A stretch of DNA of 64,000 nucleotides from Pseudoxanthomonas sp. PXM01. GTDB lineage: Bacteria > Pseudomonadota > Gammaproteobacteria > Xanthomonadales > Xanthomonadaceae. Position numbers and translations under genes: made by a program. The DNA is taken from positions 124,001 through 188,000 of the forward strand of contig NZ_JACVAJ010000003.1 of the NCBI RefSeq assembly GCF_014851815.1, in the 5' to 3' direction. The notes below the pieces were generated by a model that was not told where the DNA came from, made no database searches, and saw only the letters and a program-made list of their open reading frames with translations. This document shows, piece after piece, positions 35,531-44,830 of this stretch. Numbering within the stretch: the stretch's first letter is position 1; each line of letters begins with the position of its first letter.

Positions 35531-35959
35531 TCAGTGCACCAAGCGCGCCGCCACGCTGTCGAGGTCGTAACCGAAGCCGCCGTCGAGGCGACGCACGATG
35601 TCGGCGCTCGCCGCGGCGTGCAGGAACGCCGGGGTGATCTGGTAGCCGTCCGCGGACACGCCGATGTGGCTGGCCGTGCGGCTGTCGCCTTCGGCCTGGC
35701 TGATCAGGTCGCCGAACGCGACCACGCGCAGCACCAGCGAGGCTTCCTCTTCCAGCGTCAGGCCATGCCCGCCGATCTGGCGCGCGATGACGTTCATGCC
35801 GGTGCAGGCGAGATCGTCGCCGTCGTACTCGCCGACCGGCATCGCGCCGTTCATCACCGCCTGGAACACATCGATGCCAAAGTTCAGCAGCGCGGGATCG
35901 ACCGCGACCACATCGACCACATGACGCGGCAGTTCGTCGTACCGTTGGATCTGGGGCAT
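35531..35959 (-). CDS. hypothetical protein (142 aa)
   Basis: An AGGAGCC ribosome site precedes the ATG. The 142-aa soluble protein is acidic and helical (VDVVAVDPALLNFGIDVFQA, LTLEEEASLVLRVVAFG) with no signal or membrane segment. No family was recognised. Confidence 0.6.
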   Translation of the reverse strand: MPQIQRYDELPRHVVDVVAVDPALLNFGIDVFQAVMNGAMPVGEYDGDDLACTGMNVIARQIGGHGLTLEEEASLVLRVVAFGDLISQAEGDSRTASHIGVSADGYQITPAFLHAAASADIVRRLDGGFGYDLDSVAARLVH

Positions 35960-36099
35960 GGCCGGCTCCTCGGTTCGTCGGGGGAGGCATCCCTTCTAGG
36001 CAAGCGGGCCGAAACATGGCGTGACGAGCGCCGATGCACGGTATTCACAAGCCGGAACCGTGGACAACGCGGCGACCACGACAGCGCTACCATCGGCGC

Positions 36100-36648
36100 A
36101 TGAGCACCTCCGCCGCCATCCGATTCACCGCCCCGCTGCACCGCCCGGCCGAACCCAAGGGCGCCACGTGGACCTTCCTGGTACTACCGCAGGCCGCCAG
36201 CGCGAAGCTGCCGGCGCGCAGCATGACGACGGTGGAGGGCACGTTCGCGGGCCAGCCGTTCCACGCCACGCTGGAGCCGGATGGCGAAGGCAGTCATTGG
36301 TTGAAGGTCGAGAAGGCATTGCGCGAGGCGGCCGGTGTCGCCGCTGGCGACAAGGTCGACCTGGTGATCGCGCCGGTGAAGGACGAGCCCGAGCCCACCG
36401 TGCCCGCCGATATCCGCAAGGCGCTGGCCGCCGCACCGGAAGCGGAAGCCGTCTGGGCCAGCCTCACGCCGGTCGCGCGTCGCGACTGGATCCACTGGAT
36501 GACCTCCGGCAAGAAGGCCGAGACGCGGGTGAAGCGCATCGCCAGCGGCTGCGACATGCTCGCGTCCGGCAAGCGCCGCGCGTGCTGCTTCGACCGCTCC
36601 GGCATGTACAGCAAGGGCAACATGGGCGCGCCGGTCGCGGCGGAGTGA
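36100..36648 (+). CDS. DUF1905 / YdeI-like protein
   Basis: The 182-aa protein has an N-terminal DUF1905 domain (IRFTAPLHRPAEPKGATW, FTFAGQPFHATLEPDG-type strands, GDKVDLVIAPV). It also has a C-terminal YdeI-type helical segment (DIRKALAAAPEAEAVWASLT and RRDWIHWMTSGKKAETRVKR). This fusion is common in bacteria; function is unknown. The homologous start is MSTSAAIRF at 36100 although the frame is open to 36034. It converges on the glycosyltransferase gene with 15 bp between stops. Confidence 0.85.
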   Translation: MSTSAAIRFTAPLHRPAEPKGATWTFLVLPQAASAKLPARSMTTVEGTFAGQPFHATLEPDGEGSHWLKVEKALREAAGVAAGDKVDLVIAPVKDEPEPTVPADIRKALAAAPEAEAVWASLTPVARRDWIHWMTSGKKAETRVKRIASGCDMLASGKRRACCFDRSGMYSKGNMGAPVAAE

Positions 36649-36663
36649 GCCGACGCGCCCTCG

Positions 36664-37863
36664 TCACCGGCGGGCGTAACGTTCCACATATGCGACGGCT
36701 GCAGCGCAGCCGTCTTCGCTGCGCATCCGGCTACCGAGGTCCGCGGCTCGGCGGCGTGCGCTGTCGCTGCCTGCAAAGACGACCGCTTCACGGAGTTTGC
36801 CGGCCGTGATCGAAGCGCCCTTCAGTGTGTGGGCCATCACCCCGGCATCGCGCAGGCGCGCATTCCAGAAGAACTGATCGCCGGCGAACGGCACGATGAC
36901 CGACGGGATGCCGGCGCGACACGTGGAGTGTGTGGTGCCTGAGCCGCCATGATGGATCGCCAGTGCGCAGCGTGGCAGCAGCCAGTCGTGCGGCACGTGG
37001 CCGATGGCATGGAAGTTCGCCGGCAGCCGTGTCGTGTCGATGCCGCTCCAGCCCGCGTTGAACAGCGTGCGCCGCGACCCTAGTGCGCCGACCACGGCAT
37101 CCACGAGCCTCGCATTGTCGAAGCCGGCCATGCTGCCGAAGCCGACGTAGACCGGCGGGTCGCCTTCGTCGAGGAACGCGCGCAGATCGACCGAAGGCAT
37201 GAACGCCGACGCCAGGGGCGGTATCCATTGCCCGCAGACATGCGCGTTGTCCGGCCAGTCGTCGGGGCGCGGCACCAGCGCGGGCGACACGCCGTAGAGC
37301 ATCGGGTGGTCGGTCCACAGCGCGAGTCGGGGCGGCAATCCCGTTTGCGCACGCGCTTCGTTGGTGGCCTTGCGGAACACCTGCCAGCTCAACCGGCCGA
37401 ACAGCGTGTGGCTGGTGTGGTTGAACAGGCGCGGCGGCGTGAATGGCAGGAACGGCGACGCGAAGGTCGAGGTCGGCGAGATCGGGATCAGCATCGCGCC
37501 GATCGCCGGCACGCGCAGTGCTTCGGCGGCCGACAGGCCGACGAAGGCGGCCAGGCCGGAGACGATGATGGCATCGCAGCCGCGACCGGCTTCGATCGCC
37601 TGGTGCAACCAGTCGCGGCTGTGTGCGATGGTGAGGCGGGACAGATTGCGGGTGATGTCGCGCATCGCACCGTCGGCGGCGATGGTCGCGCGGATATCGC
37701 CGGCCAGCGCCCGTGCCGGCACGCCGAGCGCCTGCGCGATGCCGAGCGTGCTGGCGTCGCCGAGCAGCTCGACCTCGTGCCCGGCCTGCATCAGCGCATG
37801 GCCCAGCGCGGCCAGCGGGCGTGTGTCGCCCTCGGTGCCGTACGTGATGATCAGCAGCTTCAT
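36664..37863 (-). CDS. GT1-family glycosyltransferase (UDP-glucose:sterol/macrolide type)
   Basis: The 399-aa soluble GT-B protein starts with the N-terminal Rossmann motif LIITYGTEGDTRPLAALG. It carries the C-terminal sugar-nucleotide site VYVGFGSMAGF, then LAIHHGGSGTTHSTCRAGIP and VPFAGDQFFWNARLRDAG, as in sterol or macrolide glucosyltransferases. It probably glycosylates a lipid or small hydrophobic molecule. No biosynthetic partner genes adjoin it. Confidence 0.87.
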   Translation of the reverse strand: MKLLIITYGTEGDTRPLAALGHALMQAGHEVELLGDASTLGIAQALGVPARALAGDIRATIAADGAMRDITRNLSRLTIAHSRDWLHQAIEAGRGCDAIIVSGLAAFVGLSAAEALRVPAIGAMLIPISPTSTFASPFLPFTPPRLFNHTSHTLFGRLSWQVFRKATNEARAQTGLPPRLALWTDHPMLYGVSPALVPRPDDWPDNAHVCGQWIPPLASAFMPSVDLRAFLDEGDPPVYVGFGSMAGFDNARLVDAVVGALGSRRTLFNAGWSGIDTTRLPANFHAIGHVPHDWLLPRCALAIHHGGSGTTHSTCRAGIPSVIVPFAGDQFFWNARLRDAGVMAHTLKGASITAGKLREAVVFAGSDSARRRAADLGSRMRSEDGCAAAVAYVERYARR

Positions 37864-37921
37864 GCGGGGAGGATACGCACGCGGGATCGCCGTGCAGTGA
37901 AGCGGCAGGTGGGCCGGGACC

Positions 37922-38305
37922 TCAGGGAAGGAGTGGCTGCGTGCCGTCGGCGTGGATCATCACCAGGCGCTTGCTCCGGAACGGCAGGCTGACTTCCACC
38001 GTACGCGCATCATCCAGGCGCGTGCCCTTCACCATTGTCGTGCAGTCGCCGCGGATGGGGCAGCGGTCAATCACCACCTGCAACGCATCACCCATCGTCC
38101 GGTAAGACACGCCGGCAGCGTAGTAAAGACTTTCCGGCGGCGAGACGAAGCGGATCCGCACGTTGCCGTCATCGCCCGCCTGCACGATGACCGGCTGCAC
38201 GGCGTTGCGGGAATAGTGCGGTTCCAGTAGCGCGCCTGCGCAGGCGGTGACGGACGTCAGCAGGATGACCAGCACGCCGAGTGGCAGGAGAGAGCGGTGT
38301 GTCAT
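37922..38305 (-). CDS. putative lipoprotein of unknown function
   Basis: The 127-aa product from the ATG at 38305 has a hydrophobic signal ending in SVTAC (candidate lipid Cys22). The mature part is beta-rich with two further cysteines in CPIRGDC that could form a disulfide. The frame continues upstream to 38461 without support. No family was recognised. Confidence 0.65.
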   Translation of the reverse strand: MTHRSLLPLGVLVILLTSVTACAGALLEPHYSRNAVQPVIVQAGDDGNVRIRFVSPPESLYYAAGVSYRTMGDALQVVIDRCPIRGDCTTMVKGTRLDDARTVEVSLPFRSKRLVMIHADGTQPLLP

Positions 38306-38412
38306 CGCGCGTGATCCTCTGGCGGGCCCTGTTGCCCGATGCCACCCGACTCTAGGGCGTACATACGTGTAGGACAAACCAGCGGTCTTCATCCGCGCAC
38401 ATGTACGGCGGA

Positions 38413-38440
38413 AAGAAGAAGGCCCGCTTGTGCGGGCCTT
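38413..38440 (-). terminator. intrinsic terminator after dcp
   Basis: Stem GGCCCGC (38421-38427) and GCGGGCC (38432-38438) with loop TTGT. On the minus strand the tail reads TTCTTCTTT, matching the dcp transcript that stops at 38468. Confidence 0.85.
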
Positions 38441-38467
38441 CGTCCGTGTTGCGTACACCACGCTGCC

Positions 38468-40615
38468 TTACTTCAGGCCGCGGTGCTCCAGCAGCGGTTC
38501 GACGCTGGGATCCTTGCCGCGGAACTCGCGGTAGGCGGTCGCGAGATCGCGCGAGTGGCCGATCGACAGCACCTTGTCGCGGAACGTCTGGCCGTTCTGG
38601 CGGGTCAGGCCGCCGTTCTCGCGGAACCACTGGAAGGCGTCGTGGTCGAGCACTTCCGCGCCGAAGTAGGCGTAGTAACCGGCCGCATAACCACCGCCCC
38701 AGATGTGGCTGAAGTAGCTGGTGCGGTAGCGCGGCGGCACCGCGGCGATGTCCACCTTGTACTTGGCCAGCGCCTGCTTCTCGAACGCGTCGACGTCCTG
38801 CTTGCCGGCGCCGGCCGGCTGCAGATGCCACGCCAGATCCAGCAGCGCGGCCGACAGGTATTCCGTGGTCGCGTAGCCCTGGTTGAACGTGCGTGCCTTG
38901 ACGATCTTGTCGACCAGCGCCTGCGGCATCGCCTCGCCGGTCTGGTGGTGCTTGGCGTAGTTGGCGAACACCTTCGGGTCCAGCGCCCAGTGCTCGTTGA
39001 ACTGCGACGGGAACTCGACGAAGTCGCGCGGCACGTTGGTGCCGGCCACGCTCGGGTACTGCGTCTTCGAGAAGAAGCCGTGCAGCGCATGGCCGAACTC
39101 GTGGAACAGCGTGGTGACGTCGTCGAAGCTCAGCAGCGCGGGCTGGCCGGCGGCAGGCTTGGTGAAGTTCTCCACGTTGTAGACCACCGGGATGTCGCCG
39201 GTCAGGCCATTCTGCTCGACGAAGTTGCCCATCCACGCGCCGCCCTGCTTGCTCTCGCGCTTGAACGGATCCAGGTAGAACAGCGCCAGCTGCTTGCCGT
39301 CGGCGTCCATGATGTCGAACACGCGCACGTCCGGGTGGTAGACCGGGATGTCCTTGCGCTCCTTCGCGGTGATCCCGTACAGCTCGTGCGCGGCGAAGAA
39401 CACGCCGTCCTTCAGCACGCGGTCCAGCTCGAAGTACGGCTTGATCTGCGATTCGTCCAGGTCGAACTCGGCCTTGCGCACCTGTTCGGCATAGAAGTCC
39501 CAGTCGGCCGCGCCAGCGGTGAAGCCGCCCTTCTGCGCGTCGACCACGCCCTGGATCTTGGCCAGCTCGGCGCGCGCACGCGCGGTGGCGGCGGGCACGG
39601 TGTCGGTCAGCAGCTTCAGCGCGACTTCGGGCGTGCCGGCCATCTGGTCGGCGATGCTGTAGGCGGCGTAGTTCGGAAAGCCGAGCAGCTGCGCCTTGCG
39701 CGCACGCAGTTCGGCCAGGCGCTGGATCGTTGCACGGGTGTCGTTGCCGTCGCCCTTCTCGGCGCGGCCCAGCGAGGCGGCCATCAGCTGCTCGCGCAGC
39801 GCGCGATCCTTCAGCGACCCGAGCGACGGCTGCTGCGTGGTGTTCTGCAGGCTCAGCAGCCACTGGCCGTCCTTGCCGGCCGCCTTGGCGGCATCGGCCG
39901 CAGCAGCGATGGCGCCTTCGTCCATGCCGTCGAGCTTCACCTTGTCGGTCACGAACACGCCGCCCGCATTGCCGGCCGCCAGCAGCTTGGTGCCGAACGC
40001 GGTGGTCAGCGAGGACTCCTCGCTGTTGAGCGTGCGCAGTTCGGCCTTGTCGGCGTCGGACAGCTGCGCGCCGGCGCGGACGAAGCCGTCGTAGGTGTGC
40101 TCGACCACGGTCTTCTGCTCAGGCGTCAGGCCGAGCGTGTCGCGCTGGTCGTAGACCGACTTCACGCGGGCGAAGAGCTTCGGATCCAGGTGGATGCTGT
40201 CGCTGTGTTCGGCCAGCTTCGGCGCCAGCGCTTCTTCGGCGGCCTGCAGCGCGGGATTGGTGTTGGCGCCGGTCATCGCGAAGAACACGGTGGTCGCGCG
40301 GGTCAGCAGCGTGCCGCTGCGCTCCAGCGCCTCGAAGGTGTTGGCGAAGGTGGCTGGCTCGGCGTTGTCGGCGATGGTGCGCACCTCGGCGAGGTGCTGG
40401 CGCATGCCTTCCTCGATCGCCGGCTGGTAGTCGGCGTCCTTGATCTTGTCGAACGGCGGCGCCTGGAACGGCAGCGCGCTGGCGGTGAGCAGGGGATTCG
40501 CGCTTTCGGCGGGCGTGGTGGCGGTGGCGGGCATGGCGGATTCGGCAGCGGGGCGGTCGCCGCAAGCGGACAGGGCGACGGCGATGGCGGAGGAGAGCAA
40601 CAGCGTACGCAGCAT
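38468..40615 (-). CDS. dcp: M3 family dipeptidyl carboxypeptidase (lipoprotein Dcp)
   Basis: The 715-aa zinc metallopeptidase has a lipobox LSAC (Cys18) and an M3 oligopeptidase domain with the active site HEFGHALHG at residues 505-513. Further family signatures include [47 protein letters not shown] and the C-terminal [17 protein letters not shown]. It removes C-terminal dipeptides from oligopeptides; the lipobox places it in the envelope, unlike cytoplasmic E. coli Dcp. The frame is open to 40762, but the signal peptide marks 40615. Confidence 0.93.
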   Translation of the reverse strand: MLRTLLLSSAIAVALSACGDRPAAESAMPATATTPAESANPLLTASALPFQAPPFDKIKDADYQPAIEEGMRQHLAEVRTIADNAEPATFANTFEALERSGTLLTRATTVFFAMTGANTNPALQAAEEALAPKLAEHSDSIHLDPKLFARVKSVYDQRDTLGLTPEQKTVVEHTYDGFVRAGAQLSDADKAELRTLNSEESSLTTAFGTKLLAAGNAGGVFVTDKVKLDGMDEGAIAAAADAAKAAGKDGQWLLSLQNTTQQPSLGSLKDRALREQLMAASLGRAEKGDGNDTRATIQRLAELRARKAQLLGFPNYAAYSIADQMAGTPEVALKLLTDTVPAATARARAELAKIQGVVDAQKGGFTAGAADWDFYAEQVRKAEFDLDESQIKPYFELDRVLKDGVFFAAHELYGITAKERKDIPVYHPDVRVFDIMDADGKQLALFYLDPFKRESKQGGAWMGNFVEQNGLTGDIPVVYNVENFTKPAAGQPALLSFDDVTTLFHEFGHALHGFFSKTQYPSVAGTNVPRDFVEFPSQFNEHWALDPKVFANYAKHHQTGEAMPQALVDKIVKARTFNQGYATTEYLSAALLDLAWHLQPAGAGKQDVDAFEKQALAKYKVDIAAVPPRYRTSYFSHIWGGGYAAGYYAYFGAEVLDHDAFQWFRENGGLTRQNGQTFRDKVLSIGHSRDLATAYREFRGKDPSVEPLLEHRGLK

Positions 40616-40824
40616 GGAGAGGCTCCGGAACGGACAGCGGGAAGTACGACGGGATCGCCCGTCACGGTGGTGGACCGGCGCATAGCGTGCGCCAGTCCAC
40701 GCCGGTTGGGGAGTGCCCCGGTCGATCCGCCGCGATGGGCAAAGCGCACGCCGTGGCGCCACCGGTGGACAGGGCCGGAAGGACGGATGCGGTATCCTCC
40801 ACGCCCCCCGCAGGAATCCATCCG

Positions 40825-41430
40825 ATGAGTCAGTCCGACGACAAACCCGGCAAGGTGAGCCAGGCGCAGGCCGAAGACGCCGTGCGCGTGCTGCTGGAGT
40901 GGGCGGGCGAGGACCCCACGCGCGAAGGCCTGCTGGATACGCCCAAGCGCGTCGCCAAGGCGTACCGGGATTGGTTCAGCGGCTACCAGATGGATCCGCG
41001 CGAGTACCTGGCGCGCACCTTCGAGGAAGTCGCCGGGTACGACGAGATGATCGTGCTGCGCGACATCGAGTTCGAAAGCCACTGCGAGCACCACATGGCC
41101 CCGATCATCGGCCGCGCGCACGTGGGCTACCTGCCGGACGGCAAGGTGGTCGGCATCAGCAAGCTGGCGCGCGTGGTGGACGTGTATGCGCGCCGCTTCC
41201 AGGTGCAGGAGAAGATGACCGCGCAGATCGCGCAATGCATCCAGGACGTGCTGCAGCCGCGCGGCGTGGCCGTCGTGGTCGACGGCGCGCACGAATGCAT
41301 GACCACGCGCGGCGTGCACAAGCGCGGCGTCAGCATGGTGACCAGCAAGATGCTGGGCACGTTCCGCGAGGATGCGCGCACGCGCGCGGAGTTCCTGCGG
41401 TTCATCGAGACGGGTCACAACCGCCGTTGA
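40825..41430 (+). CDS. folE: GTP cyclohydrolase I FolE
   Basis: FolE opens GTP to 7,8-dihydroneopterin triphosphate, the first step of folate and pterin biosynthesis. The 201-aa protein has the zinc motif SHCEHHMAP (Cys87, His90), the third ligand Cys158 in [10 protein letters not shown], and [20 protein letters not shown]. Length is typical of type IA enzymes. An AGGA ribosome site lies 9 bp before the ATG. Confidence 0.97.
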   Translation: MSQSDDKPGKVSQAQAEDAVRVLLEWAGEDPTREGLLDTPKRVAKAYRDWFSGYQMDPREYLARTFEEVAGYDEMIVLRDIEFESHCEHHMAPIIGRAHVGYLPDGKVVGISKLARVVDVYARRFQVQEKMTAQIAQCIQDVLQPRGVAVVVDGAHECMTTRGVHKRGVSMVTSKMLGTFREDARTRAEFLRFIETGHNRR

Positions 41431-41465
41431 CGGGTGCCGATGTCCGATCCAGGTGGAGGGGTGGG

Positions 41466-41532
41466 TGTGGGAGCGACGTAAGTCGCGATGAATCGCCGCG
41501 GAGGCCCCTTCGCGACTTACGTCGCTCCCACA
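41466..41532. repeat. REP doublet (REPIN-like), copy 2
   Basis: Perfect 22-nt inverted arms at 41466-41487 and 41511-41532 around a 23-nt spacer, each with the GCGAC-GTAA-GTCGC hairpin. This copy lies between two plus-strand genes, folE and the YchJ-family gene, so it may affect their mRNA. Confidence 0.88.
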
Positions 41533-41548
41533 AACAGCCAGCCCTGCC

Positions 41549-41932
41549 ATGACCCTCTGCCCCTGCGGTACCGGCCGCGACTACGCCGCCTGTTGCGGCC
41601 GCTACCACGCAGGCGAGCCTGCGCCCGATGCCGAGTCACTGATGCGCTCGCGCTACAGCGCCTTCGTGCTCGGCGATGCGGACTACCTGCGCGCCAGCTG
41701 GCATCCCGATACGCGCCCGGCCGAACTGGGGCTGGATGCGGCGGGTGCAGCGAAGACTACGTGGCTGGGGCTGTCAGTGAAATCGCACCGCGCCACCGGG
41801 CCGGAGACGGCCGAAGTCGAGTTCGTCGCGCGCTACCGCATCGGCGGCGGCAGCGCGGTGCGGATGCAGGAGTCGAGCCGCTTCGTGCGCATCGACGGCC
41901 GCTGGTACTACCTCGACGGCGAGCATCGCTGA
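41549..41932 (+). CDS. YchJ/UPF0225 family SEC-C motif protein
   Basis: The 127-aa protein starts with the SEC-C zinc-binding motif [17 protein letters not shown] and continues with [31 protein letters not shown] and [17 protein letters not shown], the NTF2-like YchJ domain. Xanthomonad members lack the second, C-terminal SEC-C motif found in E. coli YchJ, which matches this length. Function is unknown. It converges with the kinase genes. Confidence 0.88.
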   Translation: MTLCPCGTGRDYAACCGRYHAGEPAPDAESLMRSRYSAFVLGDADYLRASWHPDTRPAELGLDAAGAAKTTWLGLSVKSHRATGPETAEVEFVARYRIGGGSAVRMQESSRFVRIDGRWYYLDGEHR

Positions 41933-41956
41933 GCGCTTCGGCGCGTGCCGGCGTGC

Positions 41957-44830
41957 CTAGTCCAGCAACGCGAAGGTGCCGGTCCGGTCGAGTGCCTGCA
42001 CCTGTGCGCGCGTGCGCTGGATGGCCTGGTGCCCGGGTTCGAAGGTGGCTTCCACGTGGGCGAGGGCATCTGCCAGCAATGCGCGGGCGTGGTCGCGGTC
42101 GTCGGCTCGGAGCGCGATCATCGCGCGCAGCATCAGCGCGTTGCGCAGCACGAACCGGTTGTTGATGGTGGTCAGGTGCTGGCGCAGCGGCGCGACGAGG
42201 TCGGCCAGCAGCGCGTCGGCGTGCGTGTGATCTCCCTCGTCGTAGGCGACCCGCGCGAGCAGGTAGTGGTTGTAGAACCCCATGCTGTACGCCGGCGGAT
42301 AGGCTTTGAGCGCGCACTCGTTCAGTTCCAGCAACCGCTGGGCGCGTGCCCTGTCGCCGTCGCCCGCGCGCAGCATGAGACCCTGGGCCAGCGTGATCCG
42401 GTACAGGGGTTGCAGCGGGAGGTGGCTGCGTTCATGCGCGTCGTGTACCCGCTCCATCAGCGCGATGGCTTCGTCCAGCGTGGCGGCGCGCGAGGCGATG
42501 TCGTTCGACAGGATCAGGCGTCGGGCGAGCATGTTGCGGACGCGCAGTACGGTCTCGTGCCGTTCTGGGTAGGTGGCGGTCAGCAAGGCCTCGGCACGGC
42601 GCAGCAGTGCGACGCCGTCGCTCTCGTTGGCACGGCCGAAGATGCCCAGCAGCGAGCGCACGCGCAGCACGTCGGCGAACTCCGGATGCTGCTCCCCATA
42701 GTGCTGCCGGACGATCCGCTCGGCGTGTTCGATGGAGGCCGCGCACGTCTCGAGCTGGCCACCGGCGCACTGCAGGTTCGCCACCACGCGCCAGGCGCGG
42801 CCCACCAGCGGGTGCGCGTCGCCCAGGCGGCGCCGATAATCGGAAAGCAGGTCGTCGGCGATCGTCTGGCCCTCCTCCACGCGGTCCTGCAGCAGCAGGT
42901 TCTGCGCGCGGATGCGACGCGCGTCGTTGGCGACCAGCGGGAAATCCCTTTCGGCCAGGGCGATCGCGCGCTGCAGGTCGGCATCGGCCTCCGCGAACCG
43001 GGCCAGGCGCGTGCTCCAGTAGCCGCGCAGGATCAGCAGTTCCGCCTGCGAGGACGCCCGTCCGTGCTGCCCGGCCAGTGCCAGCGCCTCGTCCAGGGCG
43101 CGGCGTGCCGCGTCCGGTTCGGCCAGGTCCCAATGGCTGCGCGCCAGTTCGGTCAGCAGTTGCAGGTGGGCCGTCGCGTTGTCGGCACCGTCGGGCACGG
43201 CCAGCCCTTCCCGAGCGGCGGCCTGCGCTTCGCGCGGCTTGCCGTGCAGGTTGAGCAGCGCGGCCAGCGTGGCCTGTGCCGTGGCCCGGGCCGCGGGATC
43301 GTCGCCCTGCAGCCGTGCAGCTTCCTGCGCAAGCCGGACCGCACGCGGATAGTCGCCGAGCACGCTGTAGTTGCGCGCCAGCATCGACAGCCCGCGCGCC
43401 AGCACGACCGGATGCTCCTGCAGCGGCAAGGCGCGGACCCGGCGTTCGGTGTCCTGCAGCAGCGCGCGCGACGACAGCGGCGTATCGCCGAGGCCCGACA
43501 CGGTGGCATGGCCCAGCATCTGTTCGAATACCTGCGACAGCGCGAGGCTGGACCGGGTCTCGTCGGCCGCGCTGCGTTCCCGCCAGGCGATCACGCCCAG
43601 GCTGCCCGCCATCACCAGCAAGGCCAGCGCGACCAGCGACGCGGTCAGCCGGTGGCGCTGCAGAAGCCGCCCCGTGCGATAAGCCATGCCTCCGGCGCGC
43701 GCCTGCACGGGGCGTTGCTGCAGCCATGCCGCCAGATCGTCGCGCAGGGCGGCGATGGACGGGTAACGCTGCCCGGGGTCGCGCGCGATGCAGCGCGCGG
43801 CGATGGCATCCAGATCGCCCGACAGCGCACGCGCCAGCTCGCCCGACGTGTCGAAGCCGCGGGCCAGCGCGGTGGATGAGGCTCCCTGCGCCGCGAGATG
43901 CGACATCAGCGAAGGACGATGCTCGTGCTGCATCAACACGGTCGACAACAGGCGCGTGGACGCATGCGGCAATACGCCGCCTAGCAGGCGGTACATCAGG
44001 ATCCCCATCGACCACACGTCCATGGTGACGGCGGGGAGGGCGCCGGCCAGCGCTTCGGGCGCGGTGTAGCCATCGGAAGCCGCGAGCCGTGGCACGGCTT
44101 CAGGGCTCGCGAGCGAGACGGTCAGGCCGAAATCCAGCATCTGCACCTGGCCGGTGTCGTTGACCATCAGGTTGGAGGGCTTGATGTCCTGGTGCAGCAC
44201 CAGCCGTTCGTGGGCGTAGGCGAGGGCGTCGCAGGCCTGCACCAGCAGTTCCACGCGCCGGCGCAGCCCGGCGCCGCGGGCGTCGCACCAGGCGTCGATC
44301 TGTGCGCCGTGCACGTAGCGCATCGCGAACCAGGGCTGTCCGTCGGGCTCGACGCCGCCGTCGAACAGCGTGGCGATGCCGGGATGGTCCAACGCCGCGA
44401 GCGCTTCGCGCTCACGGCGGAAGCTCTCGACCAGCCGCGGCGATGTCAGTTCGCCGCGGATGCACTTCAGCGCGACGCGCTGCTGGTACTGGCCGTCGTC
44501 GCGCCAGGCCTCGTACACCGTGCCCATGCCGCCGGATGCCAGCACGCGTTCTATCCGCCACGGCCCCAGCCGGCTGCCGACCCGAGCGTCCGCCGCGTCG
44601 CTGATCATCAGCGCAGACGATCCTGGGGACAGCGCGTCCAGGGCGATCCGCGGCAATGAATCGTGTTCGCCCGCTTCCAGGGCTTTGTCCGACGCCAGCA
44701 GCGCTGCCAGCGCACGGTGGGTATCCGGGTCGCGTTCCAGGAGTCCGGCCAGCAGGGTGGCGCGCTCTGCGGGCGACATCGCCACGCAGTCGTCGAACAG
44801 CGCCAATGCACGGGCGAATGCCGGGCTCAT
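41957..44830 (-). CDS. membrane Ser/Thr protein kinase with TPR-like exported domain
   Basis: The 957-aa protein has an N-terminal helical segment (residues 8-50), then a Hanks-type kinase domain with ASGGMGTVYEAW (P-loop, about residues 98-109), VALK (Lys122), HQDIKPSN (Asp215), DFG (233-235) and YTAPEAL. The RD arginine is replaced by Gln214. One membrane helix follows at about 397-416, and then more than 500 residues of helical TPR-like repeats (LARNYSVLGDYPRAVRLAQE, LLNLHGKPREAQAAAREGL) predicted to be outside. The topology suggests an exported sensor coupled to a cytoplasmic kinase. The start overlaps the stop of the upstream kinase by ATGA. Confidence 0.9.
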   Translation of the reverse strand: MSPAFARALALFDDCVAMSPAERATLLAGLLERDPDTHRALAALLASDKALEAGEHDSLPRIALDALSPGSSALMISDAADARVGSRLGPWRIERVLASGGMGTVYEAWRDDGQYQQRVALKCIRGELTSPRLVESFRREREALAALDHPGIATLFDGGVEPDGQPWFAMRYVHGAQIDAWCDARGAGLRRRVELLVQACDALAYAHERLVLHQDIKPSNLMVNDTGQVQMLDFGLTVSLASPEAVPRLAASDGYTAPEALAGALPAVTMDVWSMGILMYRLLGGVLPHASTRLLSTVLMQHEHRPSLMSHLAAQGASSTALARGFDTSGELARALSGDLDAIAARCIARDPGQRYPSIAALRDDLAAWLQQRPVQARAGGMAYRTGRLLQRHRLTASLVALALLVMAGSLGVIAWRERSAADETRSSLALSQVFEQMLGHATVSGLGDTPLSSRALLQDTERRVRALPLQEHPVVLARGLSMLARNYSVLGDYPRAVRLAQEAARLQGDDPAARATAQATLAALLNLHGKPREAQAAAREGLAVPDGADNATAHLQLLTELARSHWDLAEPDAARRALDEALALAGQHGRASSQAELLILRGYWSTRLARFAEADADLQRAIALAERDFPLVANDARRIRAQNLLLQDRVEEGQTIADDLLSDYRRRLGDAHPLVGRAWRVVANLQCAGGQLETCAASIEHAERIVRQHYGEQHPEFADVLRVRSLLGIFGRANESDGVALLRRAEALLTATYPERHETVLRVRNMLARRLILSNDIASRAATLDEAIALMERVHDAHERSHLPLQPLYRITLAQGLMLRAGDGDRARAQRLLELNECALKAYPPAYSMGFYNHYLLARVAYDEGDHTHADALLADLVAPLRQHLTTINNRFVLRNALMLRAMIALRADDRDHARALLADALAHVEATFEPGHQAIQRTRAQVQALDRTGTFALLD

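Noticed and set aside
38339..43879. Plus-strand frames of more than 600 codons opposite dcp and the kinase genes
   Set aside because: Arg/Gln/Val-rich translations without motifs opposite well-supported metallopeptidase and kinase genes.
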